Source of the DNA: JAITMY01 sp031553765
GTDB taxonomy: Bacteria > Bacteroidota > Bacteroidia > Bacteroidales > UBA932
NCBI GenBank assembly: GCA_031553765.1
Contig: JAVBKY010000003.1
Location: 682,001-746,000 of the forward strand
Reading direction: 5' to 3'
Length of the DNA: 64,000 nt
In this document: piece after piece, positions 9,002 to 18,197 of the stretch
Position numbering within the stretch: position 1 is the stretch's first letter
Layout: the number at the start of each line of letters is the position of its first letter
The notes under the pieces: generated by a model
Told to the model about the DNA's origin: nothing
Seen by the model: the letters and a program-made list of their open reading frames with translations, nothing else
Databases searched by the model: none
Translations under genes and position numbers: made by a program

Positions 9002-9033
9002 TTTGGTAGAATACAAAAAGTATCATATATTTG
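9002..9033 (+). promoter_or_regulatory. promoter of tRNA-Gln
   Basis: TTTG (9002-9005), 20-nt spacer, TATATTTG (9026-9033): a full match to the Bacteroidetes promoter, 26 bp before the tRNA. A good local reference for promoter spacing. Confidence 0.8.
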
Positions 9034-9059
9034 CACCCGCAAAAGTAATTTTGTTGCAT

Positions 9060-9130
9060 TGACCTATGGTGTAATGGTAGCACAACAGATTTTGGTTCTG
9101 TTTGTCTAGGTTCGAATCCTGGTAGGTCAA
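9060..9130 (+). tRNA. tRNA-Gln (anticodon TTG)
   Basis: A complete cloverleaf: acceptor arms TGACCTA (9060-9066) and TAGGTCA (9123-9129), D-arm around GGTGTAATGGTAGC, anticodon stem ACAGA/TCTGT with loop TTTTGGT giving anticodon TTG at 9092-9094, and T-arm GGTTCGAATCC. The discriminator is A and CCA is not encoded. It has its own promoter and terminator and reads codons CAA/CAG. Confidence 0.97.
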
Positions 9131-9135
9131 CGTAA

Positions 9136-9168
9136 AAAAGCCCCGCTAAATCAGCGGGGCTTTTCATT
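9136..9168 (+). terminator. terminator after tRNA-Gln
   Basis: Perfect 12-bp stem AAAAGCCCCGCT / AGCGGGGCTTTT with 5-nt loop, followed by a T-rich run. Confidence 0.9.
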
Positions 9169-9187
9169 TTTGCTGTGTGGCAGAGGG

Positions 9188-9781
9188 TTACTTCATGTAC
9201 AGCTTGGCCAACTTAGTAATATACTTCCCTACAATATCAAACTCCAAATTCACCACCGTACCCTTTTGTATGGCGTGAAAGTTAGTATGCTCGTAAGTGT
9301 AGGGGATGATAGCCACCTGAAAACTACCGTTTTGTGAGTTCACCACCGTTAGGCTGGTGCCGTTTACCGAAACAGAGCCTTTTTCCACCGTAATATTTCC
9401 CGTTGAAGTATCGTAGGCAAAGGTAAAGTACCAGCTGCCGTCAGCCTCTTTTACTTCTTGACAAACTGCCGTTTGGTCCACGTGACCTTGCACCAGGTGA
9501 CCGTCGAGTAGGCTGTCGATTTTCATGCTGCGCTCCACGTTTACCTCATCGCCTACCTTTAGCAAGCCGAGGTTTGACTTGATAAGCGTTTCCTGTATAG
9601 CCGTTACCGTGTAGGTTTTATCATCGTGACGCACTACGGTAAGGCACACGCCGTTATGTGCTACGCTTTGGTCAATTTTCAACTCCTTGGCAAAAGGACA
9701 TTCAAGCGTAAGGTGCAAATTTTCTTTTTCGCGCTCCAGCGCAACTACTTTGGCCGTAGCCTCTACAATTCCTGAAAACAT
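9188..9781 (-). CDS. ribE: riboflavin synthase, alpha subunit
   Basis: A 197-aa cytosolic enzyme that dismutates two 6,7-dimethyl-8-ribityllumazines to riboflavin and the pyrimidinedione. Two lumazine-binding beta-barrel repeats are visible (about 1-90 and 95-190). Diagnostic elements: N-terminus MFSGIVEATAKV, VAHNGVCLTVV in the first repeat, DGHLVQGHVDQ at the start of the second, and KGSVSVNGTSLTVV as the second copy of the first-repeat motif. Length is usual for the family. No other rib genes are adjacent. It shares orientation with the large gene upstream, separated by a 9782-9867 gap holding a repeat arm. Confidence 0.97.
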   Translation of the reverse strand: MFSGIVEATAKVVALEREKENLHLTLECPFAKELKIDQSVAHNGVCLTVVRHDDKTYTVTAIQETLIKSNLGLLKVGDEVNVERSMKIDSLLDGHLVQGHVDQTAVCQEVKEADGSWYFTFAYDTSTGNITVEKGSVSVNGTSLTVVNSQNGSFQVAIIPYTYEHTNFHAIQKGTVVNLEFDIVGKYITKLAKLYMK

Positions 9782-9818
9782 AACTTTATTTACTATTTAC
9801 GAATTACAATTTACTATT

Positions 9819-9841
9819 GCCCCCTTTAGGGGGTTGGGGGC
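9819..9841 (+). repeat. solitary palindromic repeat arm
   Basis: One copy of GCCCCCTTTAGGGGGTTGGG followed by GGC, the same arm that bounds the elements at 13328 and 15563 and appears at 54877-54905. Confidence 0.8.
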
Positions 9842-9867
9842 AAAACAAAGTTACAACAAAAATCGGA

Positions 9868-12800
9868 TTAGAATAGCAAGCGTAGTTCCACGCTCCCGCT
9901 GTGAATTACCCTGCCCACCGATAGTTTTCTTCCCGAGTAGATCAGGTTGAACTCCAAACCACGCCCAAGCACACGCTTAAAATTTGTACCCCACGTAAGG
10001 TTATTGCCCGTGCTGTAGCCTTGTAGCATTTCGTAGCCTACCGCGCTGTTATCCTCGCCGTTGAAGGTGGTGCTTACAAAGCCGAAGTTGGCCATTACTA
10101 CGCCCTTTTGCGGAAAGTTGTAGGTGGCCTCCAAGCCCGCGTCATGCAGTCGCGCTTTCTCTGTACCCTCTGTATTATCTTTCATAGAAAAAGTGTACTT
10201 GGCGTTGAGGCGCAGGTTGAATATGGGTGTAAACTCGCTTCCTGCAATTACCGAGTGCTGCAAAATATTGTAGTTGTTATTGGCTTGCGCGTACTGTGAA
10301 TGGTATATTTTCTTTGCACGTTCCAAGCCTGCGCTCAACAGCAGCGGGTCAATCAATCGCTGACGGGCGTTAAATCCCAGCATGTTGCTTTGGCGATTTT
10401 CAAAGCCGTTTATCAACATTTGTTTCGAGGCATTTTGCTGCCAGCTCAGCTCCATTTTTGTACGTGCCGATGGCGAAAGGTACGACAGCGTATTTACCGC
10501 CGAGTAGGTTTGGCTTACCACGCCCGAATCGCTCAAACCCTCGCCGTAAAAAGGGTTGGCATTTTTCGCAAAATTGTTTCGCAAATTTTTGTGCGCGTTG
10601 CTAAATGAAAACATGTTGCTAAAGCGCGACAGCACTCCCTTAACGCCTCTTCCCTGCCACACCATAGCGGGCAAAAGGCTCAGCTGAAACGCGAATTTTC
10701 CCGTGTAGGTTTGCATGTATTCGCGCGAGGGAAGTGCTACACGAATGTACGATGCTTCATCACGAAAGGCGGCAATTTCGAACTCATTCAGCTCCTTTAT
10801 GCCGTTGCCGTTGTAGTCGTGCCAGGCGTACACACCCTGTCCTGTTCCCACCTCTACGTAAATGAAATCCTGCTTAGGCTCCATGCCGCTACCCAACTCG
10901 TACAGCACTGATGTGTTGATAGCGCCCTGTGCCAAATTCAGAAAAATTTCCTCGCGCCCCAACACCAAATTTTCGGTGGTAGCGCTATCCACGTAGCGCA
11001 CGTTGCGGTAGGCAGCAGTGAACTTATTTTGAAACGTGCTGTTGCCCGCGGTGCTGGTGGCATTCAGCTCGCGCATCACTACCGATTTTTCCAGTTCATT
11101 ATTATTGGGGGAAAAATCCTCACGGTTTTTGGCGGCAATGCGTAGGCGATGGGTACCGCTGTCGGTACGTAAAAATAGCTCCTCGGAATGAAAAGCCTGA
11201 CTATGGTACATTAGCTCGCTGCCGCTTTCCACCCTGTTATGCTCAAATTCCTCGCGAAATCCTGCCGTAAATTTCCCAAACGATTGCGCTAATTCCGCTG
11301 CTCCGCGGGTAAACTGCGTGCTGCGATTGCTTTGTTCCGTATGTAGAAAGCTGCCCCATGCTGTGCCTAAAAACTTGCGATGCTGGAACAGTAAATCCAT
11401 GCCAACTTTTTCACCCTGCATGGATGAGTAGGAGGTGTCGAGCGGCGAAAGTTCAGCCTCTGTTGAACCAAGATTAAGAAAAGAAGCGGTGGTGGTAAGC
11501 GCAAAATTTTGTTTGTAGCGGTAGCCTACAGCGGTAGTGTACTGCTGCAAATTTCTATTTTGTAGTCCGCCGTCAATGTTCCAATCACGCTCATACTCAG
11601 TGGGAGTGAAACGTTCGGGGGTGCTGAATTTTTTATCAAAAGCAAAAACCTTTGCTCCTGTGGTAATGCTGCTGTTGACACCTGCATGCCATATTTTTTC
11701 AGCACCAAGATTAACACCTATGCCTGTGCTCGATGCTTGCGGATCGTTGGAAAAAAGGTTCACGCTATTGTTGGACAGCGCCGCATCAAGCGATACGTTG
11801 CTCAGCGAGTCGGGAGTGAAAACACCACCCGCTGTGAGCAAAAATTTACGCTTGGGCGTAACCAATAGCTGCTCGGGCTCGTAGCCTCCGTTACCCTTGC
11901 CCACCCACACGTACACGCGCCCGTTGGCGGTGGTGCTGGCGGGGCTGTAACTGCCACCTACTACGCGCGAAAAACGTAGTCGGAAGTGTGCCGTAAGCGG
12001 ATTGGTGGAGTATTGGTAAATGGTAAAAATGGCACCGCCTACCAACGTATCTTTTTTTGCGTAAAGCACCTCGTTGTTGTTAAACGGCACGCTATCCACG
12101 CTGGGCGATACCGCTTGCCAGTACTGCGCTCCTACGTCAGCCATCTGCTGCTTTTGCGTGTCGCTCAGGCTCTCGTCTATGAGCTGATTTTTGGCATCAC
12201 CCTCGTAAAAAGTGTTGAGATAAAGCTTAAATTTTTCGCTTTGCAACTTATTTTGCGAAGTCAAAATATAGCGGGCGTAGCTGCGTTCGCTGTACTCAAA
12301 TTCTACCACTATACGGCTGTTGCGCGTAATCACGCAGCGCGGCATAAAGGTAACCTCGGCCGTGGCGTAGTTAATGGTGTAGTCGGCATCGGTGCCACGC
12401 TCCTGCAGCCGCCCGTCAATGTACACGCGCTCGCTACCCGATAGCACCACAATATTTTCCTCCCCCTCAGCGCCCATGAGTAGGTAGGGACCTTGGTTCC
12501 CATCAATCACTACCAGCGTTTGCCGTGCAAATTTTCCCTTGCTTACGCCTGCTGATGCACCTGTTTGGAAGCTGAAATCTGATTTTTTTTGCTGTGTAGA
12601 AAAAGCGGCTCCGAGCGCTTTTCGCTGATATTTTCCAAAAAAATCCGATACCTCAACTTGATCTAAATCCCCTGCCGAAAGCGAAGTATTATCGGTGTAA
12701 ACGCTAATGAAAATTTTGTCGAACTCCTGTAGTGATGCCGTGTTTCCCTCGGGTAGGGCAGGGAGGTTGTTGTCAGAAACGGTGGCAAGCAGGCTCAACT

Positions 12801-13320
12801 CATCGGTCAGCTTTCCCGATAGCTGTAGGTTCAATTCCGAGGTGAGCGACGCGCTGCTGTTGGTGCTGACGTTGATGCCTCGCATGAGGCTTCCGCTATG
12901 CTCCAGCCCGCTGTTTTCAAGCAATCCCTCGCTTTGATATTTGTAACCGCGCGGTATGAAATACGGATTTTTTTCCTGCGAATCTCTGTCGGGAAGAATG
13001 TACTGACTGGCCTCCTTGTTGACGTATATTTTGCTAAACGAAACAGGAAAAACACGAAAGGCGGCACTCGCGTTATTAACGCGAGCCTTGCTTATGAGTT
13101 GCGATTTGGCGTAGTCAATGCTGTAAAGCGAATCGGGAATAATCTTACCTTGCTCATCGCGCAGTACCAGCGATTGCGGTACCATGCTGAGCGTATCCAG
13201 CTGTGTAGTATCGGAGGTAATGGAAAACGATAGCGAACGAAAAGCGTTGGACTGGGCGTGCGCTGCTGTGCAGAGCAGTACGAGGGAAAGGAAGGTGGCT
13301 ATTTTTTTAAGGTTGAACAC
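9868..13320 (-). CDS. large exported outer-membrane/surface protein of unknown function
   Basis: About 1150 aa with a signal peptide (FLSLVLLCTAAHA). The N-terminal ~300 residues are beta-rich with the notable stretch MRGINVSTNSSASLTSELNL and LQEFDKIFISVYTDN, reminiscent of the repeated beta-barrel strands of large Bacteroidetes surface proteins such as SprA (resemblance only). A middle part includes an acidic segment with GVYAWHDYNGNGIKELNEFE, which looks like a calcium-binding dockerin-type loop. The C-terminal ~400 residues alternate like a beta-barrel and end in SVELRLLF, a typical barrel terminus with final Phe. There is no in-frame ATG near the 5' end: I use the GTG at 13320; a TTG at 13335 lies inside the adjoining repeat. 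Function not recognised. Confidence 0.6.
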   Translation of the reverse strand: MFNLKKIATFLSLVLLCTAAHAQSNAFRSLSFSITSDTTQLDTLSMVPQSLVLRDEQGKIIPDSLYSIDYAKSQLISKARVNNASAAFRVFPVSFSKIYVNKEASQYILPDRDSQEKNPYFIPRGYKYQSEGLLENSGLEHSGSLMRGINVSTNSSASLTSELNLQLSGKLTDELSLLATVSDNNLPALPEGNTASLQEFDKIFISVYTDNTSLSAGDLDQVEVSDFFGKYQRKALGAAFSTQQKKSDFSFQTGASAGVSKGKFARQTLVVIDGNQGPYLLMGAEGEENIVVLSGSERVYIDGRLQERGTDADYTINYATAEVTFMPRCVITRNSRIVVEFEYSERSYARYILTSQNKLQSEKFKLYLNTFYEGDAKNQLIDESLSDTQKQQMADVGAQYWQAVSPSVDSVPFNNNEVLYAKKDTLVGGAIFTIYQYSTNPLTAHFRLRFSRVVGGSYSPASTTANGRVYVWVGKGNGGYEPEQLLVTPKRKFLLTAGGVFTPDSLSNVSLDAALSNNSVNLFSNDPQASSTGIGVNLGAEKIWHAGVNSSITTGAKVFAFDKKFSTPERFTPTEYERDWNIDGGLQNRNLQQYTTAVGYRYKQNFALTTTASFLNLGSTEAELSPLDTSYSSMQGEKVGMDLLFQHRKFLGTAWGSFLHTEQSNRSTQFTRGAAELAQSFGKFTAGFREEFEHNRVESGSELMYHSQAFHSEELFLRTDSGTHRLRIAAKNREDFSPNNNELEKSVVMRELNATSTAGNSTFQNKFTAAYRNVRYVDSATTENLVLGREEIFLNLAQGAINTSVLYELGSGMEPKQDFIYVEVGTGQGVYAWHDYNGNGIKELNEFEIAAFRDEASYIRVALPSREYMQTYTGKFAFQLSLLPAMVWQGRGVKGVLSRFSNMFSFSNAHKNLRNNFAKNANPFYGEGLSDSGVVSQTYSAVNTLSYLSPSARTKMELSWQQNASKQMLINGFENRQSNMLGFNARQRLIDPLLLSAGLERAKKIYHSQYAQANNNYNILQHSVIAGSEFTPIFNLRLNAKYTFSMKDNTEGTEKARLHDAGLEATYNFPQKGVVMANFGFVSTTFNGEDNSAVGYEMLQGYSTGNNLTWGTNFKRVLGRGLEFNLIYSGRKLSVGRVIHSGSVELRLLF

Positions 13321-13327
13321 ATCTTTT

Positions 13328-13525
13328 GCCCCCAACCCCCTAAAGGGGGCTATAACATTGTGCGTTTGCCTAGGGCGTCATTGCGAGCGAAGCGCGGCAA
13401 TCTTTTATTTGCGCCAACGGCGCAATCATGTGAGATTGCTTCGTCGTACCTCCTCGCAATGACGCCTTGAGGCAAGAGTTCATATAACCCATTACAGTTA
13501 TAGCCCCCTTTAGGGGGTTGGGGGC
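13328..13525. repeat. nested palindromic repeat element, copy 1
   Basis: Outer perfect 29-bp inverted repeat (13328-13356 and 13497-13525; arm begins GCCCCCAACCCCCTAAAGGG). Inside is a second palindrome with arms GGCGTCATTGCGAG (13374-13387) and its complement (13453-13466), the widespread attgcgagcgaagc-type REP. Nearly identical in sequence and orientation to 15563-15759. Confidence 0.9.
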
Positions 13526-13555
13526 AAATGGTATTTGGTAAATGGTACTTGGTAC

Positions 13556-15520
13556 CTACTTCTCGTCCTTCACCACAAAAATCATCCCGTTATCGCACCC
13601 GTGAATGGTGCGGCTATCCTTCATTTGTTGCACAATGTAGTCAATGTGCTCCTGTGTGATGGTTTGCCCCGGCACCAGTACCGGAATTCCCGGAGGGTAG
13701 GGCGTTACAAAGAATGACGAAATGCGGTTGCGTGAGTTTTCAATTTTTACGTGCTGGCGTGCCCTGAAGAAGTACGACAGCCCTTTGGTTTCCACGTCGG
13801 GAATACGCACTACGCCGTTGCCGCGCTTCACCTTTTTGTCAAAGCGTTTTGACTCGCGCTCCAGCTCGCTCAATACAAAGAACAGCTCACCCTCTTTTGA
13901 GGTTGACGTACCAATGGTGAACAGGAAGAGAATGGTGCCCTCCTGCGTGGTTTTTTCTACCTCAAAGCCCTTTTCCTGCAGGTACGATTGTATGTCCTTC
14001 ATTTCGCAATCCAGCGCCGAAACGTCCAACAAAACCTTCAGCGGGTCGTTACCGTAGCCGTAGGTTTTAAGGTGCTTAAATTCTTTTTGAAAATCGCTGA
14101 ACTCAATCACCTTGATTTTGGTGAGACGCTTGCGTACCGCATCCCTAAAGCGTTGCGCCTGTTCAAGCGCTTTGCTCAGCAGTTTAAATCCCTCTATCTC
14201 CATTTGCATGGAGCATACGCCGAGTGACGCAATAATTTGGTACTGTGGTGAGGTGGAGGTGTACAGGTGAAAAATTTCACGGAAGTAATCCTCGTCGAAA
14301 TCGGGATCGTTGACGTGAATATATGAGCTTTGGCTGAATGCCGACAGCACCTTGTGCGCACTGTGCGTAATGTAGTCAGCGCCCGAAAGTATGGCCGAAT
14401 ATTCCTTAAAGTAGGGGTGGAATGAGGCGTAGCCAAACCACGCTTCGTCCACAAATACCTTGATTTTAGTCTTGCGCGTTTGGTTAATTTTTTTCACCAG
14501 TTCCACTACACGGCGCACGGGAATAAGCACGCCATCGTAGGTGCAACCCGTAAGCACTACCAGCTTCACATCGGGATTTTTCTTGATTGCCTCCTCGATA
14601 TCCTTAATGGAGGGAGGTGAAAAAATGCCGTATTTTGACGAGAATTGGCTATTGAGGTAAATAGGGTCGGCTTGCGTTTGAATAAGCGCGTAATGCACCG
14701 ATTTGTGGCAGTTGCGGTCAACTATAGCCTTGTCGCCAGAGCGAAGCAAGGTTTGCATCACAATCTTGTTGGAGTTGGATGAGCCGTTGGTCACAAAAAA
14801 CGTTTTGCGAACGTTGAATGTGCGCGCGGCTTTTGCCTCCGTCATGCCCACGTAGCCCGTGGAATCGAGCAGCGAACCTAAGTGCTCTACCGACACCGAT
14901 AGATCACCCAAAAATACGTTGTCGCCAAAAAATTCGTAGAATGGGTACAGGAATGGTGAGTTTTTGAAGCTACGTCCTCCGGCGTGTCCGGGCGTGTGCC
15001 ACGTGTAGTTGGCTTCCTCCACGTATTCCTTGTAGGCTGTCCAAAATGGTGTACGACGACGCTCGTTGAACGTGTTGAGAATACGCTGTAGTTCCACTTG
15101 GTGGTTGTTTACCAGCTCGCTTTTTTGAATGAAGTGTACGTTACCCAGCGCGGGGTTGTACAGGTCGTAAGTGTTTTGCTCAGCGGTAATTATAAACAGG
15201 TGAATGTTGGAGCGAATGGCCGTAATTTTCTTAATAAAGCTCATTGAGCGACACACCTCCCAGTTAATCACCACCGCCTGTACATCACCATACTCGGCCT
15301 TGAGCTGCTTGTTGTTGCCCGAGGGTATCACGCCGCTCTCAATATACTCCAGCGCCGCCTCCTGCGTTATCGCCTTCACAAACTCAATGCTTATTGAGTT
15401 ACTTTTTTCCAACGGACTTTTTACCTTGTTGAAGTTATCGTACAAGGTTTCAGCTGCGCTTTTACCGGTTTCCACCAGCAAAATTTGCATGCGGCAGGTC
15501 GGAGTTGTTTGTTTTGCCAT
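13556..15520 (-). CDS. Orn/Lys/Arg decarboxylase (PLP fold type I)
   Basis: A 654-aa cytosolic amino-acid decarboxylase. An N-terminal response-receiver-like wing domain (about 1-150) precedes the major PLP domain (about 155-520). Landmarks: YTWHTPGHAGGRSF, the glycine/serine cofactor site VTNGSSNSNK, FVDEAWFGYASFHP and the PLP-lysine motif THSAHKVLSAFSQSSYIHV; C-terminal domain with YPPGIPVLVPGQTIT. Enterobacterial LdcI/AdiA/SpeC are longer (~710-750 aa), so it belongs to the shorter branch. Which of lysine, arginine or ornithine it uses cannot be told. It is framed by two direct copies of a 200-bp palindromic element and has no transporter neighbour. Confidence 0.92.
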   Translation of the reverse strand: MAKQTTPTCRMQILLVETGKSAAETLYDNFNKVKSPLEKSNSISIEFVKAITQEAALEYIESGVIPSGNNKQLKAEYGDVQAVVINWEVCRSMSFIKKITAIRSNIHLFIITAEQNTYDLYNPALGNVHFIQKSELVNNHQVELQRILNTFNERRRTPFWTAYKEYVEEANYTWHTPGHAGGRSFKNSPFLYPFYEFFGDNVFLGDLSVSVEHLGSLLDSTGYVGMTEAKAARTFNVRKTFFVTNGSSNSNKIVMQTLLRSGDKAIVDRNCHKSVHYALIQTQADPIYLNSQFSSKYGIFSPPSIKDIEEAIKKNPDVKLVVLTGCTYDGVLIPVRRVVELVKKINQTRKTKIKVFVDEAWFGYASFHPYFKEYSAILSGADYITHSAHKVLSAFSQSSYIHVNDPDFDEDYFREIFHLYTSTSPQYQIIASLGVCSMQMEIEGFKLLSKALEQAQRFRDAVRKRLTKIKVIEFSDFQKEFKHLKTYGYGNDPLKVLLDVSALDCEMKDIQSYLQEKGFEVEKTTQEGTILFLFTIGTSTSKEGELFFVLSELERESKRFDKKVKRGNGVVRIPDVETKGLSYFFRARQHVKIENSRNRISSFFVTPYPPGIPVLVPGQTITQEHIDYIVQQMKDSRTIHGCDNGMIFVVKDEK

Positions 15521-15562
15521 CTAAATAATTTACGATTGACAATTTACTATTTACGAATTTTA

Positions 15563-15759
15563 CCCCCAACCCCCTAAAGGGGGCTATAACATTGTGCGTT
15601 TTCCAGCAGCGTCATTGCGAGCGAAGCGCGGCAATCTCTTATTTGCGCCAACGGTGCAATCATGTGAGATTGCTTCGTCGTTCCTCCTCGCAATGACGCT
15701 ACGAGCAAGGTTTATCATTATACCCATTGCACTTATAGCCCCCTTTAGGGGGTTGGGGG
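15563..15759. repeat. nested palindromic repeat element, copy 2
   Basis: Same structure and orientation as 13328-13525: outer inverted repeat of 27 bp (arms at 15563-15590 and 15733-15759) around a REP palindrome starting GCGTCATTGCGAGCGAAGCG. Differs from copy 1 at a modest number of internal positions. Confidence 0.9.
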
Positions 15760-15764
15760 TAGTA

Positions 15765-16673
15765 TTACTTCCACAACTTATCAGGGTACACTCCCTTGCG
15801 CACGAGCTCGTCCAGCTTCATCATTACGCTGGGCTTGTCTTCGGCGTAGGTTACACCAAACCACTTGCTGGGTGTGTCGAGCACCTTTACGGTAGCAGTG
15901 TTACTCTTAATGAGTTTATCTATTACGTAGGGGATAAAGAATTCCGACTTGGGATTTTGTCCGTTTTCTGCCAAGAAATTCTTAAAATATTCATCGGAAT
16001 AGTCGAAGTACTCGGGTGTAAAGCCCCACATGTTCATGGATACGGGAGTGTCTATATTTTCAAACGTAACCATTTTACCATTCTCATCTTTGTAGGCGGG
16101 AGTGCCGCCCAGCTGTTCAATGTGGGTGCGCTCCACTACTGAAACGAGGTTATCGTTGACATCCTTTTCGCAAATACCGCGTGATACGGACCCCGACTCT
16201 GAAAGCGTGTTGCTCAGGCGGTATCCTACCATGCAGTACTTGTTTTTTTGACCGTTTACTTCGGTCAAAAACTTAGCCAAAATTTCAAACGATTCTTTTC
16301 CGTAAAAATCATCCGCATTAATTACCGCAAAGGGTTCTTTAATTACGTCGGCGCCCATCATTACGGCGTGGTTGGTGCCCCAAGGCTTGGTGCGCTCGGG
16401 TGCGTAGGTGCTGCCTGCGGGAACTTTGTCAATGGATTGAAATACGAGTTCTACCTCAATGGCGTTGCCAAAGCGGTTAACAAAGGTTTGACGAAAAATA
16501 TCTTCAAAATCCTTACGGATAACAAAAACTACCTTCCCGAATCCGGCGCGTGCTGCGTCGAAAATCGAGTAGTCCATAATAGTTTCGCCGCTTGGGCCTA
16601 CGGCATCCATTTGCTTAAGTCCGCCATAGCGGCTGCCCATACCGGCAGCAAGTACAAGAAGTGTTGGTTTCAT
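15765..16673 (-). CDS. sugar-phosphate nucleotidyltransferase
   Basis: A 302-aa enzyme of the NTP_transferase fold. The N-terminal nucleotide loop LVLAAGMGSRYGGLKQMDAV is the G-x-G-x-R-x(n)-K signature, and VINADDFYG supplies the metal-binding aspartates. The C-terminal half (WGFTPEYFDYSDEYFKNFL, EFFIPYVIDKLI) is long for a pure transferase domain, but there is no hexapeptide repeat. Substrate sugar unknown. It stands alone between the repeat element and the DUF5723 gene; the same region carries gmhA, galE and rfbB, which suggests a cell-surface glycan context. The C-terminus is complete at PDKLWK. Confidence 0.85.
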   Translation of the reverse strand: MKPTLLVLAAGMGSRYGGLKQMDAVGPSGETIMDYSIFDAARAGFGKVVFVIRKDFEDIFRQTFVNRFGNAIEVELVFQSIDKVPAGSTYAPERTKPWGTNHAVMMGADVIKEPFAVINADDFYGKESFEILAKFLTEVNGQKNKYCMVGYRLSNTLSESGSVSRGICEKDVNDNLVSVVERTHIEQLGGTPAYKDENGKMVTFENIDTPVSMNMWGFTPEYFDYSDEYFKNFLAENGQNPKSEFFIPYVIDKLIKSNTATVKVLDTPSKWFGVTYAEDKPSVMMKLDELVRKGVYPDKLWK

Positions 16674-16716
16674 ATCTGCTGAATCTGTTTTTATCGGTTA
16701 ACGAAAAAGCGAACTT

Positions 16717-16724
16717 CAAAGATA
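16717..16724 (-). promoter_or_regulatory. -7 element for the nucleotidyltransferase gene
   Basis: TATCTTTG on the minus strand, 43 bp before the start codon. No clear TTG partner. Confidence 0.5.
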
Positions 16725-16773
16725 CGAAAAAAAGGGGAGTTTTAAACCGGGCTAACCTCAGTACCCCTCTCCT

Positions 16774-18177
16774 CTACTCCGACGTGGCTGGCATGGCTGT
16801 TGCCACCATGGGTCCCTTACGAGCTTCGCGATTTTCACCCCACAACATGTTCATGCCCATGCGAATGTTGGTTTGCTGTGCCGTTTTGTAGTTAATGGCA
16901 AGCATATTGTCAACTATAAGGTGAAACTGGCAGCCTCTGCGACCAAAAAGCAAGCCTAAACCTACATTGGGACGATTGTTGAAGTAGCTAAATGAAGCGC
17001 TGGCATTTACCATAAAGTTTTGCGTGTTGGCAGATACGGCAAACATGGGCAGGTTTTCGTACTTGCCAAACTGGTAGCCGAATAAGCCACCTACGTTAAA
17101 ATACCTACCAATTTCATAGTTGATGCCTGCATATGCTGTAGGGTATAGCCACTTGCGGTGGCTGCCGGAGGTGGCAATTACCTCGGCTTTCATTTTGAGT
17201 GAGTCAATCAACTCATCAAAAAATTCCTTACCATCCTTCACATCAAAACCGTCGAAAACAATGGGGTCATTGGGGTGCGCAGCTACTGCTTTAACGCCAG
17301 ACCAGTCAATAAAGCCAACATTAATCACGCTGGCCGATACATTCAAGCCTTTTACCCAAGGGATATCCCAGCTGCCGCCAAGATCAAAACCAACACCACG
17401 GCTGTCCGTTTTAAAATTGTACTTCCCAAACTTGGTAAGACTGTCCAGCGATATGGGGGTTCCAAATGGAACGTCAACAGGCAATCCGGCTAAATAGATA
17501 TCGGGGTTGAAGCCAACGGTAATAGCATAGGTGTCCTCGTCAGTGTATATGTACGAGTCATCACCCATGGTAGCCTGCGCAAAAGCACCACCTTGCAAGT
17601 ACTTAATTTTTCCTCCTAAAAACAGCTGATTCTTTATCACCTCTTTTGAAAAGCCCAGTGCAACTTCAGCATACGCTGTACCCGTTGCGCCAAAGCCATC
17701 CATATCAAGGTTGCGACCAATGGTGAGAGGGTCGCCATTACCATACCATATCAACTCTTCCAAATCCTTGGTTACACGGCCATCGGTGGTAATTTTTGTC
17801 TTTACATCAAAGGTAAAGTACATGTCCTTAATCATGAAGCCAAAGCTGATGGGGCTATATTCAAATGATACTTGCCCTATGCCGTATTTATCCGATGAGG
17901 TTATAATGGATTTATAATCGGGTTTATCGCCAAACAAATTACCAAAATTAATATTGTCGCCCGTGACAGAAATGCCAATGCTGGTAGGCGCCAAAAAGGG
18001 GATGAATGGTAACGCCATGTACGTACTACCGTTTTTTGGTTGAAATGCCGGATTAAGCTGGTTGTTGAGTGGCAAGTCCTTCATGTGGTACATGGTAACA
18101 TCCATCATTTGCGCGTGTGCGCCAAAGCCGGTCAGCATCAACAGGCTTAAAATCGTATATTTTATTTTACTGCTCAT
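16774..18177 (-). CDS. DUF5723-like outer membrane beta-barrel protein
   Basis: A 467-aa exported protein: signal peptide (IKYTILSLLMLTGFGAHA) then the segment DLPLNNQLNPAFQPKNG, typical of Bacteroidetes DUF5723 proteins, and an alternating beta-barrel body with glycine and aromatic residues. The C-terminus lacks a terminal Phe strand and ends MVATAMPATSE. It is the last gene of a tight group gmhA - lipoprotein - this gene (gaps of 15 and 20 bp). The biological role of the family is not known; an outer-membrane location is inferred from composition. Confidence 0.7.
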   Translation of the reverse strand: MSSKIKYTILSLLMLTGFGAHAQMMDVTMYHMKDLPLNNQLNPAFQPKNGSTYMALPFIPFLAPTSIGISVTGDNINFGNLFGDKPDYKSIITSSDKYGIGQVSFEYSPISFGFMIKDMYFTFDVKTKITTDGRVTKDLEELIWYGNGDPLTIGRNLDMDGFGATGTAYAEVALGFSKEVIKNQLFLGGKIKYLQGGAFAQATMGDDSYIYTDEDTYAITVGFNPDIYLAGLPVDVPFGTPISLDSLTKFGKYNFKTDSRGVGFDLGGSWDIPWVKGLNVSASVINVGFIDWSGVKAVAAHPNDPIVFDGFDVKDGKEFFDELIDSLKMKAEVIATSGSHRKWLYPTAYAGINYEIGRYFNVGGLFGYQFGKYENLPMFAVSANTQNFMVNASASFSYFNNRPNVGLGLLFGRRGCQFHLIVDNMLAINYKTAQQTNIRMGMNMLWGENREARKGPMVATAMPATSE

Positions 18178-18197
18178 TTGTGTAAAAATAATAGATG

